A DNA stretch of 31,770 bases, taken from a virus. Below are positions 6,161 through 13,446 of the stretch, piece by piece. Each line of letters begins with the position of its first letter. The first letter of the stretch is position 1. The stretch covers positions 1 through 31,770 of IMG/VR virus record IMGVR_UViG_3300010354_000024; one strand, 5' to 3'. The notes beneath the pieces were generated by a model that did no database searches, was not told where the DNA came from, and worked only from the letters and a program-made list of their open reading frames with translations. The position numbers and the translations under genes are program-made.

Positions 6161-6773
6161 CTATGCCAACCATTCAGCCTTGCAGGAAAAAGAAAAGGAA
6201 CTGAAGACGAACGCTACTTGTGGGGCGAAATGCTACGAGCAATACAAGAAATTAAACCGAAATATGTCATTGCAGAAAATGTCTTTGGTATCACAAATAT
6301 TGATGGCGGATTGGTATTCGAGCAGGTGTGCCTTGACTTGGAAGCTCAAGGGTACGAAGTTCAACCGTTTATTATTCCAGCTTGTGCCAAAAATGCACCG
6401 CACCGAAGAGATAGAGTTTGGTTTATTGCCTACACCGTCAGTGATGCAAATGGACTACGAACCAAAGGATGGATGGATATGGATGGGAAATTATTGGAAA
6501 GACGAAAAAGGCAAAAAAAGGCAAACGGATTTAACAACAACTGTGAAAATGGGGATGCTACCGACTCCAACTTGCCAGGATGCGAAACAAAAAGAGAACA
6601 GTCCAAGCCAACAACACAAAATAAACGAATTGAGTATAGCAGTAGCAGGTGGTACAACTTCCCATCTCAATCCCCGATTTGTAGCGGAGATGATGGGCTT
6701 CCCACCAAATTGGACGGAATTACCTTTTCAAAGTGGAGACAAGAATCAATCAAAGGATATGGAAACGCCATAG
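6075..6773 (+). CDS. ORF overprinted on the methyltransferase in the +1 frame
   Basis: 232 codons open in a frame different from the methyltransferase; ATG 6129 is an alternative start. The product is not random: WYSSRCALTWKLKGTKFNR, EIEFGLLPTP, a second MLPTP repeat, and FVAEMMGFPPNWTELPFQ are motifs I recall from proteins encoded with phage cytosine methyltransferases. The same bases read in the methyltransferase frame give canonical C5-MTase motifs, so both frames look conserved. The ORF stays open across the stop-bearing insertion at 6158-6163, reading it as Asn-Tyr. Function unknown; a partner or specificity subunit is a guess. Confidence 0.6.
   Translation: MTQLTLNLQGDLEATGGTMISSSQVASRNYANHSALQEKEKELKTNATCGAKCYEQYKKLNRNMSLQKMSLVSQILMADWYSSRCALTWKLKGTKFNRLLFQLVPKMHRTEEIEFGLLPTPSVMQMDYEPKDGWIWMGNYWKDEKGKKRQTDLTTTVKMGMLPTPTCQDAKQKENSPSQQHKINELSIAVAGGTTSHLNPRFVAEMMGFPPNWTELPFQSGDKNQSKDMETP
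6158..6163 (+). other. Two-codon stop-bearing insertion in methyltransferase motif IV
   Basis: Between codons for GGFP (6146-6157) and CQPF (6164-6175) lie TAA CTA. Removing these six bases (or the equivalent AACTAT, 6159-6164) restores the invariant GGFPCQPFS exactly. It is in frame, so it is either a small insertion, a site of stop read-through, or an error in the sequence. Confidence 0.85.
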
Positions 6774-6835
6774 TACCACAAGTGGCGTATGAAATATTCA
6801 AAGTTTTACAACACATTGATGATTCATTAAAATAA
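6218..6835 (+). CDS. DNA C5-cytosine methyltransferase, C-terminal part
   Basis: Same frame as 5909-6160; the frame is open from 6161, and the first usable start after the stop is TTG 6218, which would lose CQPF. Contains AENVFGI (motif VI, ENV), HRRDRVWFIA (motif VIII region) and C-terminal GYGNAIVPQVAYEIFK (motif X region). A low-complexity Lys/Asn-rich segment (about residues 85-145 of this part) is where target recognition would sit. With the N-terminal part the full protein would be about 308 residues. It is overlapped almost fully by the ORF at 6075-6773. Confidence 0.85.
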   Translation: MWGEMLRAIQEIKPKYVIAENVFGITNIDGGLVFEQVCLDLEAQGYEVQPFIIPACAKNAPHRRDRVWFIAYTVSDANGLRTKGWMDMDGKLLERRKRQKKANGFNNNCENGDATDSNLPGCETKREQSKPTTQNKRIEYSSSRWYNFPSQSPICSGDDGLPTKLDGITFSKWRQESIKGYGNAIVPQVAYEIFKVLQHIDDSLK

Positions 6836-6848
6836 ATTTGTTATTTTG
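6815..6848 (+). promoter_or_regulatory. Possible promoter before the sigma-like gene
   Basis: ATTG (6815-6818) and TTATTTTG (6841-6848) are 22 bp apart, one mismatch from TAnnTTTG. The GTG start at 6863 is 14 nt downstream. A weak match, but it sits in one of the few gaps between genes. Confidence 0.3.
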
Positions 6849-6862
6849 CAAAATCAAAAAAG

Positions 6863-7453
6863 GTGTTAACCCTTGAAATTATAGCAAAGGATGAAATCAA
6901 ATGGCGTAAAATGGCTAATTACCTTGGTGCAAGGTGGGGGGATATTGACGATTGTGTTCAGAATATGTATTTAAAATTAGCCGAAATACAGGAAACAGAG
7001 GGTTCATTGCAACGATTAGAAACACCATCAGGTGGGGTGAATACATTTTACATATTTAAAATCCTACAATCAGCAGTTATTAACGTATATCGTGCCGAAA
7101 ATAAGGTATATGATCACGAAGCACAATTTAACCCAATAGAATCCCCCGAAGAATCCGAATACCGATACCAACAATTAATGCAACGGATTAAGGAGGTAAT
7201 AGATACGATGCATGAATATGACCAAATGATTTTGGAATTGTATTTTGTCTATGGGCATAGTTTACGGCAAATTGAGAAACGTACAGGCATAACAGTTACA
7301 TCGGTTTATAACACCTTAAAAAACGCAAAACAACACATTAAAACACATTCAAAAGAATTATATGAGCAATACATACAACAGAAAGCAGACGAAGAAACCA
7401 TCGCAAGGATTGGGGGATTCGGTGGAGAAGTTCACGAAAGCGACTGGGATTAA
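6863..7453 (+). CDS. Sigma-factor-like HTH protein
   Basis: 196 residues from a GTG start; the next Met (codon 17) would cut the conserved N-terminal helix. Residues about 20-75 (DIDDCVQNMYLKL) resemble sigma region 2 of ECF-type factors. Residues about 105-165 (YDQMILELYFVYGHSLRQIE and the following helix) form a region-4 type helix-turn-helix. It may redirect host RNA polymerase or act as a late transcription activator. Similar proteins precede the packaging genes in Bacteroidota phages. Its last 92 nt overlap the next gene. Confidence 0.6.
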   Translation: MLTLEIIAKDEIKWRKMANYLGARWGDIDDCVQNMYLKLAEIQETEGSLQRLETPSGGVNTFYIFKILQSAVINVYRAENKVYDHEAQFNPIESPEESEYRYQQLMQRIKEVIDTMHEYDQMILELYFVYGHSLRQIEKRTGITVTSVYNTLKNAKQHIKTHSKELYEQYIQQKADEETIARIGGFGGEVHESDWD

Positions 7454-7751
7454 AGAGGTAGTAAAATTTGTGGCGGGTGAGGATTGTGGATGCGATGAAC
7501 GTAAGAATAAGTTAAATGCATTATTCCCACGGAGGCAACCCCTATGTATGACGGAGGAGGAGTACAATTGGTGGACTGCATTTAGGGATAAAAATAGCAC
7601 CGAAATTATGCCTGATGAAACCAATCACATTGCACAGATGTACACCCGTTTATTTCAGCGTAAAAAAATATACCATCCCTGCCATTGCAACCCCAAGGCA
7701 TGGCAAGAAATGATAAACCACCTTAATTACATTTGGGATACCTACCAATAG
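7362..7751 (+). CDS. Conserved phage protein with Cys cluster
   Basis: 129 residues. GLGDSVEKFTKATGIKEVV followed by GEDCGCDERKNKLNALFP is a signature I recognise from many Bacteroidota phage proteins of unknown function; further Cys/His occur near the C-terminus (HPCHCNP), so metal binding is possible. The conserved GLGD segment is encoded inside the 92-nt overlap with the sigma-like gene, so the overlap appears real. Confidence 0.7.
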   Translation: MSNTYNRKQTKKPSQGLGDSVEKFTKATGIKEVVKFVAGEDCGCDERKNKLNALFPRRQPLCMTEEEYNWWTAFRDKNSTEIMPDETNHIAQMYTRLFQRKKIYHPCHCNPKAWQEMINHLNYIWDTYQ

Positions 7752-7752
7752 A

Positions 7753-7932
7753 ATGGAGAAACCAATTATAACAAAATCGTATTGGTGTGATAGATGGTAT
7801 TTTGCGGTGTGGTATAAGGGGTTAAGGCGTGGATTGTATGACACGAAACAAGAGGCACAATTAAAAGTAAAAGAATATGAAACAGGAATTAGTACACATA
7901 ACCAAGTTAGTCAACAACAAGGGGCAAATTGA
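7753..7932 (+). CDS. Short basic aromatic protein
   Basis: 59 residues. The N-terminal 40 (SYWCDRWYFAVWYKGLRRGL then a helix) look like a small folded domain. The last 19 residues are read from the first 56 nt of the ParB-like gene in another frame. It starts one nt after the stop of the Cys-cluster gene. Function unknown; called for its tight fit between neighbours. Confidence 0.45.
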   Translation: MEKPIITKSYWCDRWYFAVWYKGLRRGLYDTKQEAQLKVKEYETGISTHNQVSQQQGAN

Positions 7933-8413
7933 GGGGTTACCTAAAAACCCAAGGTTTGTGAAAGACCACAAATTCGTGCAGTTAAAACAATCCATTAAGG
8001 ATGATCCTGAAATGTTGGAATTGAGGGAGGTTATTGCCGTGGATTATAATGGGGAATTGGTTGTGATTGCAGGGAATATGCGATTAAATGCCTGTTTGGA
8101 ATTGGGCATTAAGGAAGTGCCGTGTAAGATATTACCACAGGATACCCCAGTAGAGAAATTAAAAGCTATTACCATTAAGGATAATATCGGATATGGTGAA
8201 CACGATTGGGATGCGTTGGCGAATGAATGGGATGTTGAGGAATTGGCACATTGGGGATTGGATTTACCGATTGAGGCAACAAATGATGATGAGGAAGAAT
8301 TAGAAAATGAGCAAACTATATTTCCTGTAAAGATTAATTGTGAATCGTTACAAGAACAAGAAACAACATATTTTAAATTAATTGAACAAGGGTTTAACCC
8401 CGTAAAAATATGA
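7877..8413 (+). CDS. ParB/Srx N-terminal domain protein
   Basis: 178 residues. Residues about 15-110 match the ParB N-terminal nuclease-like fold: NPRFVKDHKFVQLKQSIKDD and then VVIAGNMRLNACLELGIKEV, the box that corresponds to the GERR/GNMR signature of ParB-like CTP/ATP-binding domains. The C-terminal part is acidic (DDEEELENEQ). Phage versions often sit next to methyltransferases and terminase and may bind or nick DNA, or steer a modifying enzyme. A true partition role is unlikely, as no ParA is present. Confidence 0.75.
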   Translation: MKQELVHITKLVNNKGQIEGLPKNPRFVKDHKFVQLKQSIKDDPEMLELREVIAVDYNGELVVIAGNMRLNACLELGIKEVPCKILPQDTPVEKLKAITIKDNIGYGEHDWDALANEWDVEELAHWGLDLPIEATNDDEEELENEQTIFPVKINCESLQEQETTYFKLIEQGFNPVKI

Positions 8414-8598
8414 GCAAAGCATATAGACACGTTACAACACAATTACCATCGGAGGGGATTCCTGTATTGGTATCCACCATTCACGATGATAAATTCATTG
8501 CATATTATGATGGGGATGATTGGTTTGATTACCATACAGAGGAACACATACAGAACATTGAATGGTGGATGTACATTCCAATAAGTCCGCAAGAGTAA
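8410..8598 (+). CDS. DUF551-like small protein
   Basis: 62 residues with the DUF551 layout: TTQLPSEGIPVLVSTIHDD, FIAYYDGDDWFD, then a closing IEWWMYIP. Family function is unknown; it is common in phages. ATGA-coupled to the ParB-like gene. Confidence 0.65.
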   Translation: MSKAYRHVTTQLPSEGIPVLVSTIHDDKFIAYYDGDDWFDYHTEEHIQNIEWWMYIPISPQE

Positions 8599-8603
8599 AC
8601 AAT

Positions 8604-9113
8604 ATGAAATATAAAGATTTAATTGGATATGAAGGCACATATACAATCTACGAAAATGGAGATGTAAAACGCATTAGCACTGGCCGAATAATTAAAACGC
8701 AAATAATCAAAGGGTATTATAATATTGAATTATGTCAAAATGGAATACGCAAAAGATACAATGTGCATAGATTAGTGGCATTGACATTTTGTGAAAATCA
8801 ATACAATAAACCACAAGTGAATCATATAGATGGCAATAAGTTAAATAATCATTGTTCAAATTTGGAGTGGGTAACTTCCAAAGAAAATACACAACATGCA
8901 GTGAGGATTGGATTAAAGAAAGGTAGTGAAAAACAAAAAATGGCTGCATCAAAAAATATCACGGAGTATAATCAAAAGGCAACGATAGATTTAATGACTG
9001 GTATTGTATTTGATTCTTTAAAAATTGCATGTGAATCAACAAATTTTAATTATACAACGGCAGTAATTCAAATATATCGCAAGTCAAAATCATGTCGATT
9101 TAAATATGTTTAA
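8604..9113 (+). CDS. HNH homing endonuclease (NUMOD4-type)
   Basis: 169 residues from ATG 8604; the frame is open upstream only as a shadow of the previous gene. N-terminal YKDLIGYEGTYTIYENGDV is a NUMOD4-like DNA-contact module. The HNH core is VHRLVALTF...NHIDGNKLNNHCSNLEWVT (about residues 55-92). The C-terminal part (about 120-165) resembles a NUMOD1 helix. Such free-standing enzymes cut related genomes lacking the gene and spread by repair. It lies between the DUF551 gene and the glycosyltransferase, with gaps on both sides, and is more AT-rich by eye than its neighbours. Confidence 0.85.
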   Translation: MKYKDLIGYEGTYTIYENGDVKRISTGRIIKTQIIKGYYNIELCQNGIRKRYNVHRLVALTFCENQYNKPQVNHIDGNKLNNHCSNLEWVTSKENTQHAVRIGLKKGSEKQKMAASKNITEYNQKATIDLMTGIVFDSLKIACESTNFNYTTAVIQIYRKSKSCRFKYV

Positions 9114-9134
9114 TAACCAAACAAATAACATCAC

Positions 9135-10136
9135 ATGAGTAAAGTATTAGTCATAATGGATGGCATGAGTGCCGTTACCTACCATCGTTTAGCAATGCCA
9201 TGGGCAATGATTCGTTTCCATCAACAATTGGATGTAACATTTGCAATCACCCGACCTGAAATTGAGGCGGTAAAGGTTCAGGATTACGATGCTATTGTAA
9301 TATCACGTTACCTGCGATTCAATACCAAAATAATAACAGATTGTAAAAAGTACGGTGTCAAATTCATTGTTGATAATGATGACCATTGGATTATTCCAAA
9401 ACATAACCCTGCCTATTCCTCATACAAGAAAAAGGCAAAGGATGGGGTAATATCATGCATAAAGGCAGCCGATGCAGTAATTGTTACCACGCCCCAATTG
9501 GCAGAGAAAACAAAAGAAATCAACCCAAATGTTTACATCGCACACAACGCATTGGATTTGGAAGAACCACAATGGAACGCCAAGGCAGCCCATCCCTTTA
9601 CAATTGGCTATGTTACAGGCTCATCCCACCTATATGATGTGAAGTTATTAGAGAATCAGTTATCCAATGTACTGAAACGCAATCAATGTAATTTCTTATT
9701 GGCTGGGTATGCACCAATGGAACGAATATCGCAGATGATGGAATACTATATCACGGGTGAAAAGGAACGCCCGACATGGTTCTATATCGGTGAGGGTGTC
9801 AATGTGTTGAATTATGGTAAGTATTACGCATTTATGGATGCCGCTATTGCACCATTAGAAAAGACATCATTCAATAAGTATAAATCCGAATTGAAGATTA
9901 TTGAAGCTGCGGCATATAGATTACCCATTTTTGTAAGTGCCGTTGAACCATACACCAACCATAGAAAAAACAAAGGTGTGATTTTTGTAGAGAATAACGA
10001 TTGGTCGATACTGGATAAATATTTAGCCGATAAAGCGTTATTAAAGGAGTTAGGTGAAGCCAATTACCAGTATTGTAAAGAACACCACAATTTATACCAA
10101 GTAAATGAACAACGAATTAAAGCGGTTACAGATTGA
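9135..10136 (+). CDS. GT-B fold glycosyltransferase (GT4-like)
   Basis: 333 residues. Starts VLVIMDGMSAVTYHRLAMPW, with a Rossmann-like N-domain and VDNDDHW and AHNALDL motifs. The C-domain has the GT4-type acidic helix KSELKIIEAAAYRLPIFVS (about residues 250-268) that contacts the nucleotide-sugar. It transfers a sugar from an activated donor. In phages the acceptor may be modified phage DNA, a virion protein or host surface glycan; which one cannot be told here. Its end overlaps the next glycosyltransferase gene by 32 nt. Confidence 0.75.
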   Translation: MSKVLVIMDGMSAVTYHRLAMPWAMIRFHQQLDVTFAITRPEIEAVKVQDYDAIVISRYLRFNTKIITDCKKYGVKFIVDNDDHWIIPKHNPAYSSYKKKAKDGVISCIKAADAVIVTTPQLAEKTKEINPNVYIAHNALDLEEPQWNAKAAHPFTIGYVTGSSHLYDVKLLENQLSNVLKRNQCNFLLAGYAPMERISQMMEYYITGEKERPTWFYIGEGVNVLNYGKYYAFMDAAIAPLEKTSFNKYKSELKIIEAAAYRLPIFVSAVEPYTNHRKNKGVIFVENNDWSILDKYLADKALLKELGEANYQYCKEHHNLYQVNEQRIKAVTD

Positions 10137-10920
10137 GAAGGCAACCATTGCCGATGATGAACAACCCATAAGATTAAAGACGGTATTGCAATCAGGACAC
10201 CTTGGGGATTTATTATATTCGTTATCTGCTATACAGGCAATCGGTGAACCTGTGCATTTTTACGTTGGTTTTAAATTATCCAATGGTGTTCCAAATCATC
10301 CAAGTGGTAGGTATTGCATGAATAGTGAGATGTATGCCTATATTAAACCATTGTTACAAGCACAACCCTACATTTCGCAAGTATCAATACATGATTCAAA
10401 AATTGTAGATTATAATTTTGACCAATTCAGGAACATCGGTTTAAATTTAGCGTGTGGTGATTTGAGGCGTTCACATTTCCAAGTGTATCCCGAACTTGCA
10501 ACCGATTTAACACAACCTGCATTATTTGTTGAACAGACATTCCCACAATTTAATGATTCAATTGTAATTAATTTTAGTAGTCGGTATAGAAATAGGCACA
10601 TGAATTATTCGTTCCTCCAAAATTACAATGTGATATTCGTGGGGTTAGATCAGGAATATGATGAATTTGTTGCCCGTAACCATTGGCAACCCAAACGGAT
10701 GTTAATTGATGATGCCCTACAAATGGCAATGCTGGTTAAATCATGTAAGTTATTTATCGGAAATCAATCCTCCACCTATGCAATAGCCGAGCAATTAAAA
10801 GTACCAAGATTATTGGAATCATATCAACCATGCCCTAATGTTATTCCGATGGGTGCTAATGGATATGATTACACAAATCAAAGTACCCTTGAATATTTTG
10901 TTAAAAAACTTATCAATTAA
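10105..10920 (+). CDS. GT9-like glycosyltransferase
   Basis: 271 residues. SGHLGDLLYS (residues 30-39) is the glycine-rich loop of heptosyltransferase-like GT-B enzymes, and KLFIGNQSSTYAIAEQLKVP near the C-terminus is the donor-binding element. The first about 22 residues lie in the overlap with the previous gene and lack conservation, so a later start is possible. Works as a pair with the upstream GT4-like enzyme. Confidence 0.7.
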   Translation: MNNELKRLQIEKATIADDEQPIRLKTVLQSGHLGDLLYSLSAIQAIGEPVHFYVGFKLSNGVPNHPSGRYCMNSEMYAYIKPLLQAQPYISQVSIHDSKIVDYNFDQFRNIGLNLACGDLRRSHFQVYPELATDLTQPALFVEQTFPQFNDSIVINFSSRYRNRHMNYSFLQNYNVIFVGLDQEYDEFVARNHWQPKRMLIDDALQMAMLVKSCKLFIGNQSSTYAIAEQLKVPRLLESYQPCPNVIPMGANGYDYTNQSTLEYFVKKLIN

Positions 10921-10928
10921 TCAAAACT

Positions 10929-11162
10929 ATGACACCACAAGAAAAAGCAAAGGAGTTAGTAGAAAAATTTTACCAAACAACACCAAATGAAGCTTGGATA
11001 AATCAACCTATTGGATTAGCAAAAGAATATAAAGCCTATAATCAAGCTAAAGAATGTGCGTTAATTATGGTTGATGAACTATTAAGTAATTCAACATTCC
11101 TATTGAGCAATGGCGAATTATATTTTTGGAATCAAGTCAAAGAAGAAATTAATAAATTGTAA
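10929..11162 (+). CDS. Small helical protein, unknown function
   Basis: 77 residues: TPQEKAKELVEKFYQ, then a QAKECALIMVDELL helix and WNQVKEEINKL. This pattern is common in small genes just before the terminase of Bacteroidota phages. Function unknown. Confidence 0.65.
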   Translation: MTPQEKAKELVEKFYQTTPNEAWINQPIGLAKEYKAYNQAKECALIMVDELLSNSTFLLSNGELYFWNQVKEEINKL

Positions 11163-11183
11163 TTCGAGAATAATTCGACAAAT

Positions 11184-11528
11184 ATGGCAAACGAACAAAA
11201 CTTAATTCCACCTGCACAACTTGGTGAGGTACGAAACCCAAACGGCAGACCCAAAGGGAGTAAGAACCGCAGTACCATTGCCCGTAAGTGGTTGGAGGTT
11301 ATGCAAGATGCCAAGAATCCCATCACGGGAGAATTGGAAAAACTATCCCAAGAGGATTTGATTACCCTTGCAATGATTCATAAAGCCCGAAAGGGTGATG
11401 TCAATGCGTATAAGCAATTAATGGATTCAGGCTTTGGAATGCCTACCCAACAGATTGATGTTAATACAGAAACACCAATATTTAATGGTATAAATTTGGA
11501 TGTTGCAAAAGACAACGGCACAAAATAA
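11184..11528 (+). CDS. terS: Terminase small-subunit-like protein (DUF5681-type)
   Basis: 114 residues. NPNGRPKGSKNRSTIARKWL (from about residue 18) is the basic N-terminal signature of the DUF5681 proteins found just before large terminases. A helical region follows and the tail is disordered. It probably recognises phage DNA and hands it to the motor. The large-subunit start lies inside its last 29 nt, supporting coupled expression. Confidence 0.65.
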   Translation: MANEQNLIPPAQLGEVRNPNGRPKGSKNRSTIARKWLEVMQDAKNPITGELEKLSQEDLITLAMIHKARKGDVNAYKQLMDSGFGMPTQQIDVNTETPIFNGINLDVAKDNGTK

Positions 11529-12657
11529 GATAGCAGCACTACGGAAACGGGTGCGAATAGTTAGGGGTGGAACATCCAGTTCAAAGACCTTTTCAATTAT
11601 TCCTATGCTTATAACATATGCAGTACAGAACCCAAGACAAGAAATAAGCATTGTAGCGGAATCAATACCACATTTAAGGCGTGGTGCTATCCGTGATTTC
11701 CTTAAAATTATGCAGATGGTTGGAATGTTTAGGGATTCCCAATGGAATAAATCATCCCTTACCTATACATTTAGCAATGAATCGTTTATTGAGTTTTTTA
11801 GTGCCGACCAACCCGACAAGTTACGGGGTGCAAGGCGTGATGTGTTATTTGTCAATGAGTGCAACAACATAGAATGGGAATCATATTACCAAATGGCAAT
11901 CCGTACACGGAAGTTTATTTATTTGGATTACAACCCAGTTACTGAATTTTGGGTGGATACGGAATTGATTGGTGATGCAGATTCCGAAATGATTGTGTTA
12001 ACCTACAAGGATAATGAGGCATTGGATGAATCATTGGTTCGGGAAATTGAGAAAGCCCGTGATAAAGCCGAAACAAGTGAGTATTGGCGTAACTGGTGGG
12101 CAGTTTACGGATTAGGGCAAATCGGTAATTTAGAGGGTGTTATATTTAGCAACTACAAAACGATTGATACCATCCCAAAGGAGGCACGATTAATTGGGTG
12201 TGGTTTGGACTTTGGTTATTCAGTTGACCCCACGGCAATTGTAGAGATATACCAATACAACAACCAACGTATTGTTAATGAGCTTTGTTACAGAACAGGG
12301 ATGTTAAACACGGATATTGCCAAGATATTACCCAAAGGAGTTCCGATATATGCAGATAGTGCCGAACCTAAATCCATTGAGGAAATACGCAGATTTGGAA
12401 TATCCATTAAACCCGTTACCAAGGGCAAGGATTCAATCAACTATGGAATACAGGTTATGCAATCACAGGAATATTTAATTACAAAGGATTCAACCAACTT
12501 AATAAAAGAATTAAGAGGGTATTGCTGGGACAAAGGCAAAGATGGTAAACAATTACCGATTCCCGTAGGTGATGACCACATCATCGATGCGTGGAGGTAC
12601 TTTGAAATGGAATCACTTGGGCTGAAAAAGAATTTTGGCGTGTATGATGTTAGGTAA
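11500..12657 (+). CDS. terL: Terminase large subunit
   Basis: 385 residues, PBSX-like (Terminase_3) type. ATPase: Walker A GGTSSSKT (residues 23-30) and Walker B DVLFVNE (114-120). Nuclease: Asp237 in GLDFGYSVDP, Asp286 in YADSAEP, and Asp359/Asp363 in DDHIIDAWR. It pumps DNA into the prohead and cuts the concatemer. Length is slightly short for the family but all key residues are present. Confidence 0.92.
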   Translation: MLQKTTAQNKIAALRKRVRIVRGGTSSSKTFSIIPMLITYAVQNPRQEISIVAESIPHLRRGAIRDFLKIMQMVGMFRDSQWNKSSLTYTFSNESFIEFFSADQPDKLRGARRDVLFVNECNNIEWESYYQMAIRTRKFIYLDYNPVTEFWVDTELIGDADSEMIVLTYKDNEALDESLVREIEKARDKAETSEYWRNWWAVYGLGQIGNLEGVIFSNYKTIDTIPKEARLIGCGLDFGYSVDPTAIVEIYQYNNQRIVNELCYRTGMLNTDIAKILPKGVPIYADSAEPKSIEEIRRFGISIKPVTKGKDSINYGIQVMQSQEYLITKDSTNLIKELRGYCWDKGKDGKQLPIPVGDDHIIDAWRYFEMESLGLKKNFGVYDVR

Positions 12658-12665
12658 TTATTTTT

Positions 12666-12673
12666 TATATTTG
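12666..12673 (+). promoter_or_regulatory. Perfect -7 box before the PAPS-reductase-like gene
   Basis: TATATTTG, a perfect TAnnTTTG box, lies 4 nt before ATG 12678 in the 20-nt gap after the terminase. No TTTG is seen at 19-21 bp; one at 12634-12637 is 28 bp away. A leaderless, separately controlled transcript is suggested. Confidence 0.45.
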
Positions 12674-12677
12674 AAAA

Positions 12678-13418
12678 ATGAATATAATAAATTTTAGCGG
12701 TGGCAGAACCTCGGCATATATGACCAAAAGGCTAATCGATGAAGGTGGTGAATACTTAGTTACTTTTCAAAACACGGGAAAGGAAATGCCGCAAACATTG
12801 GATTTCATTAATGAATGTGATAAACGCTGGAATTTAAATATTGTTTGGTTGGAATACCGATATGGTAACAATTTTGAGGTTGTAAATTATGAAACCGCTT
12901 CAAGGGATGGCAGACCATTTGATGAAGTAATCGCACATAAGAAGCATTTTTTACCCAACCAACGATTGAGATACTGCACGACATTTATGAAGATTGATAC
13001 GTTACGTAGATATTTAAAAAGTATTCACGTAACTGATTACACATCTTTTAACGGAATTAGATACGATGAGCCAAGGCGATGGGCAAAGATAGAGGCAACG
13101 GATTTGGATATTGAATTACCATTGGTTAAATGGAAGGTAACCAAAAAAGATGTGTTGGATTGGTGGAAAGTTCAAGATTTTGATTTAATGGTCAATGAGC
13201 CGTATGGCAATTGTGATTGTTGCTTCTTGAAAGGTAAGGGTAAATTATCAATTATCGCAAAGGAAAAACCCGAATTATTTGACTGGTGGATTAACCACGA
13301 AACAAATAGTACATTTAAAAAAGATATATCTTACCAGCAAATAAAAGACAAGGCAGAATCACAATTTGGTCTTTGGGATAATGATCCATCCTTTGAGTGT
13401 TTTTGCAATGTAGATTAA
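12678..13418 (+). CDS. PAPS reductase / PP-loop family protein (cargo gene)
   Basis: 246 residues. PP-loop SGGRTSAYM (residues 7-15) binds ATP or PAPS. RYCTTFMK (Cys100) and NCDCCFLKGKGK (Cys179, 181, 182), with a C-terminal ECFC, suggest an Fe-S or thiol centre as in DndC-like and phage PAPS-reductase-family proteins. It could act in sulfur assimilation or nucleic-acid modification. It sits between terminase and tail genes with its own -7 box, which is typical of a moron. No dnd partner genes are present, so phosphorothioation is not supported. Confidence 0.75.
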   Translation: MNIINFSGGRTSAYMTKRLIDEGGEYLVTFQNTGKEMPQTLDFINECDKRWNLNIVWLEYRYGNNFEVVNYETASRDGRPFDEVIAHKKHFLPNQRLRYCTTFMKIDTLRRYLKSIHVTDYTSFNGIRYDEPRRWAKIEATDLDIELPLVKWKVTKKDVLDWWKVQDFDLMVNEPYGNCDCCFLKGKGKLSIIAKEKPELFDWWINHETNSTFKKDISYQQIKDKAESQFGLWDNDPSFECFCNVD

Positions 13419-13446
13419 AACATACACAAATTCAATCGTTAATAAT

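Noticed and set aside
5909-6835. Alternative genetic code (TAA reassigned) to explain the methyltransferase stop
   Set aside because: Many genes here end in TAA at the expected place, so TAA works as a stop.
12678-13418. Dnd phosphorothioation system
   Set aside because: Only a DndC-like PP-loop gene is present; no cysteine desulfurase, dndB, dndD or dndE partner was found.
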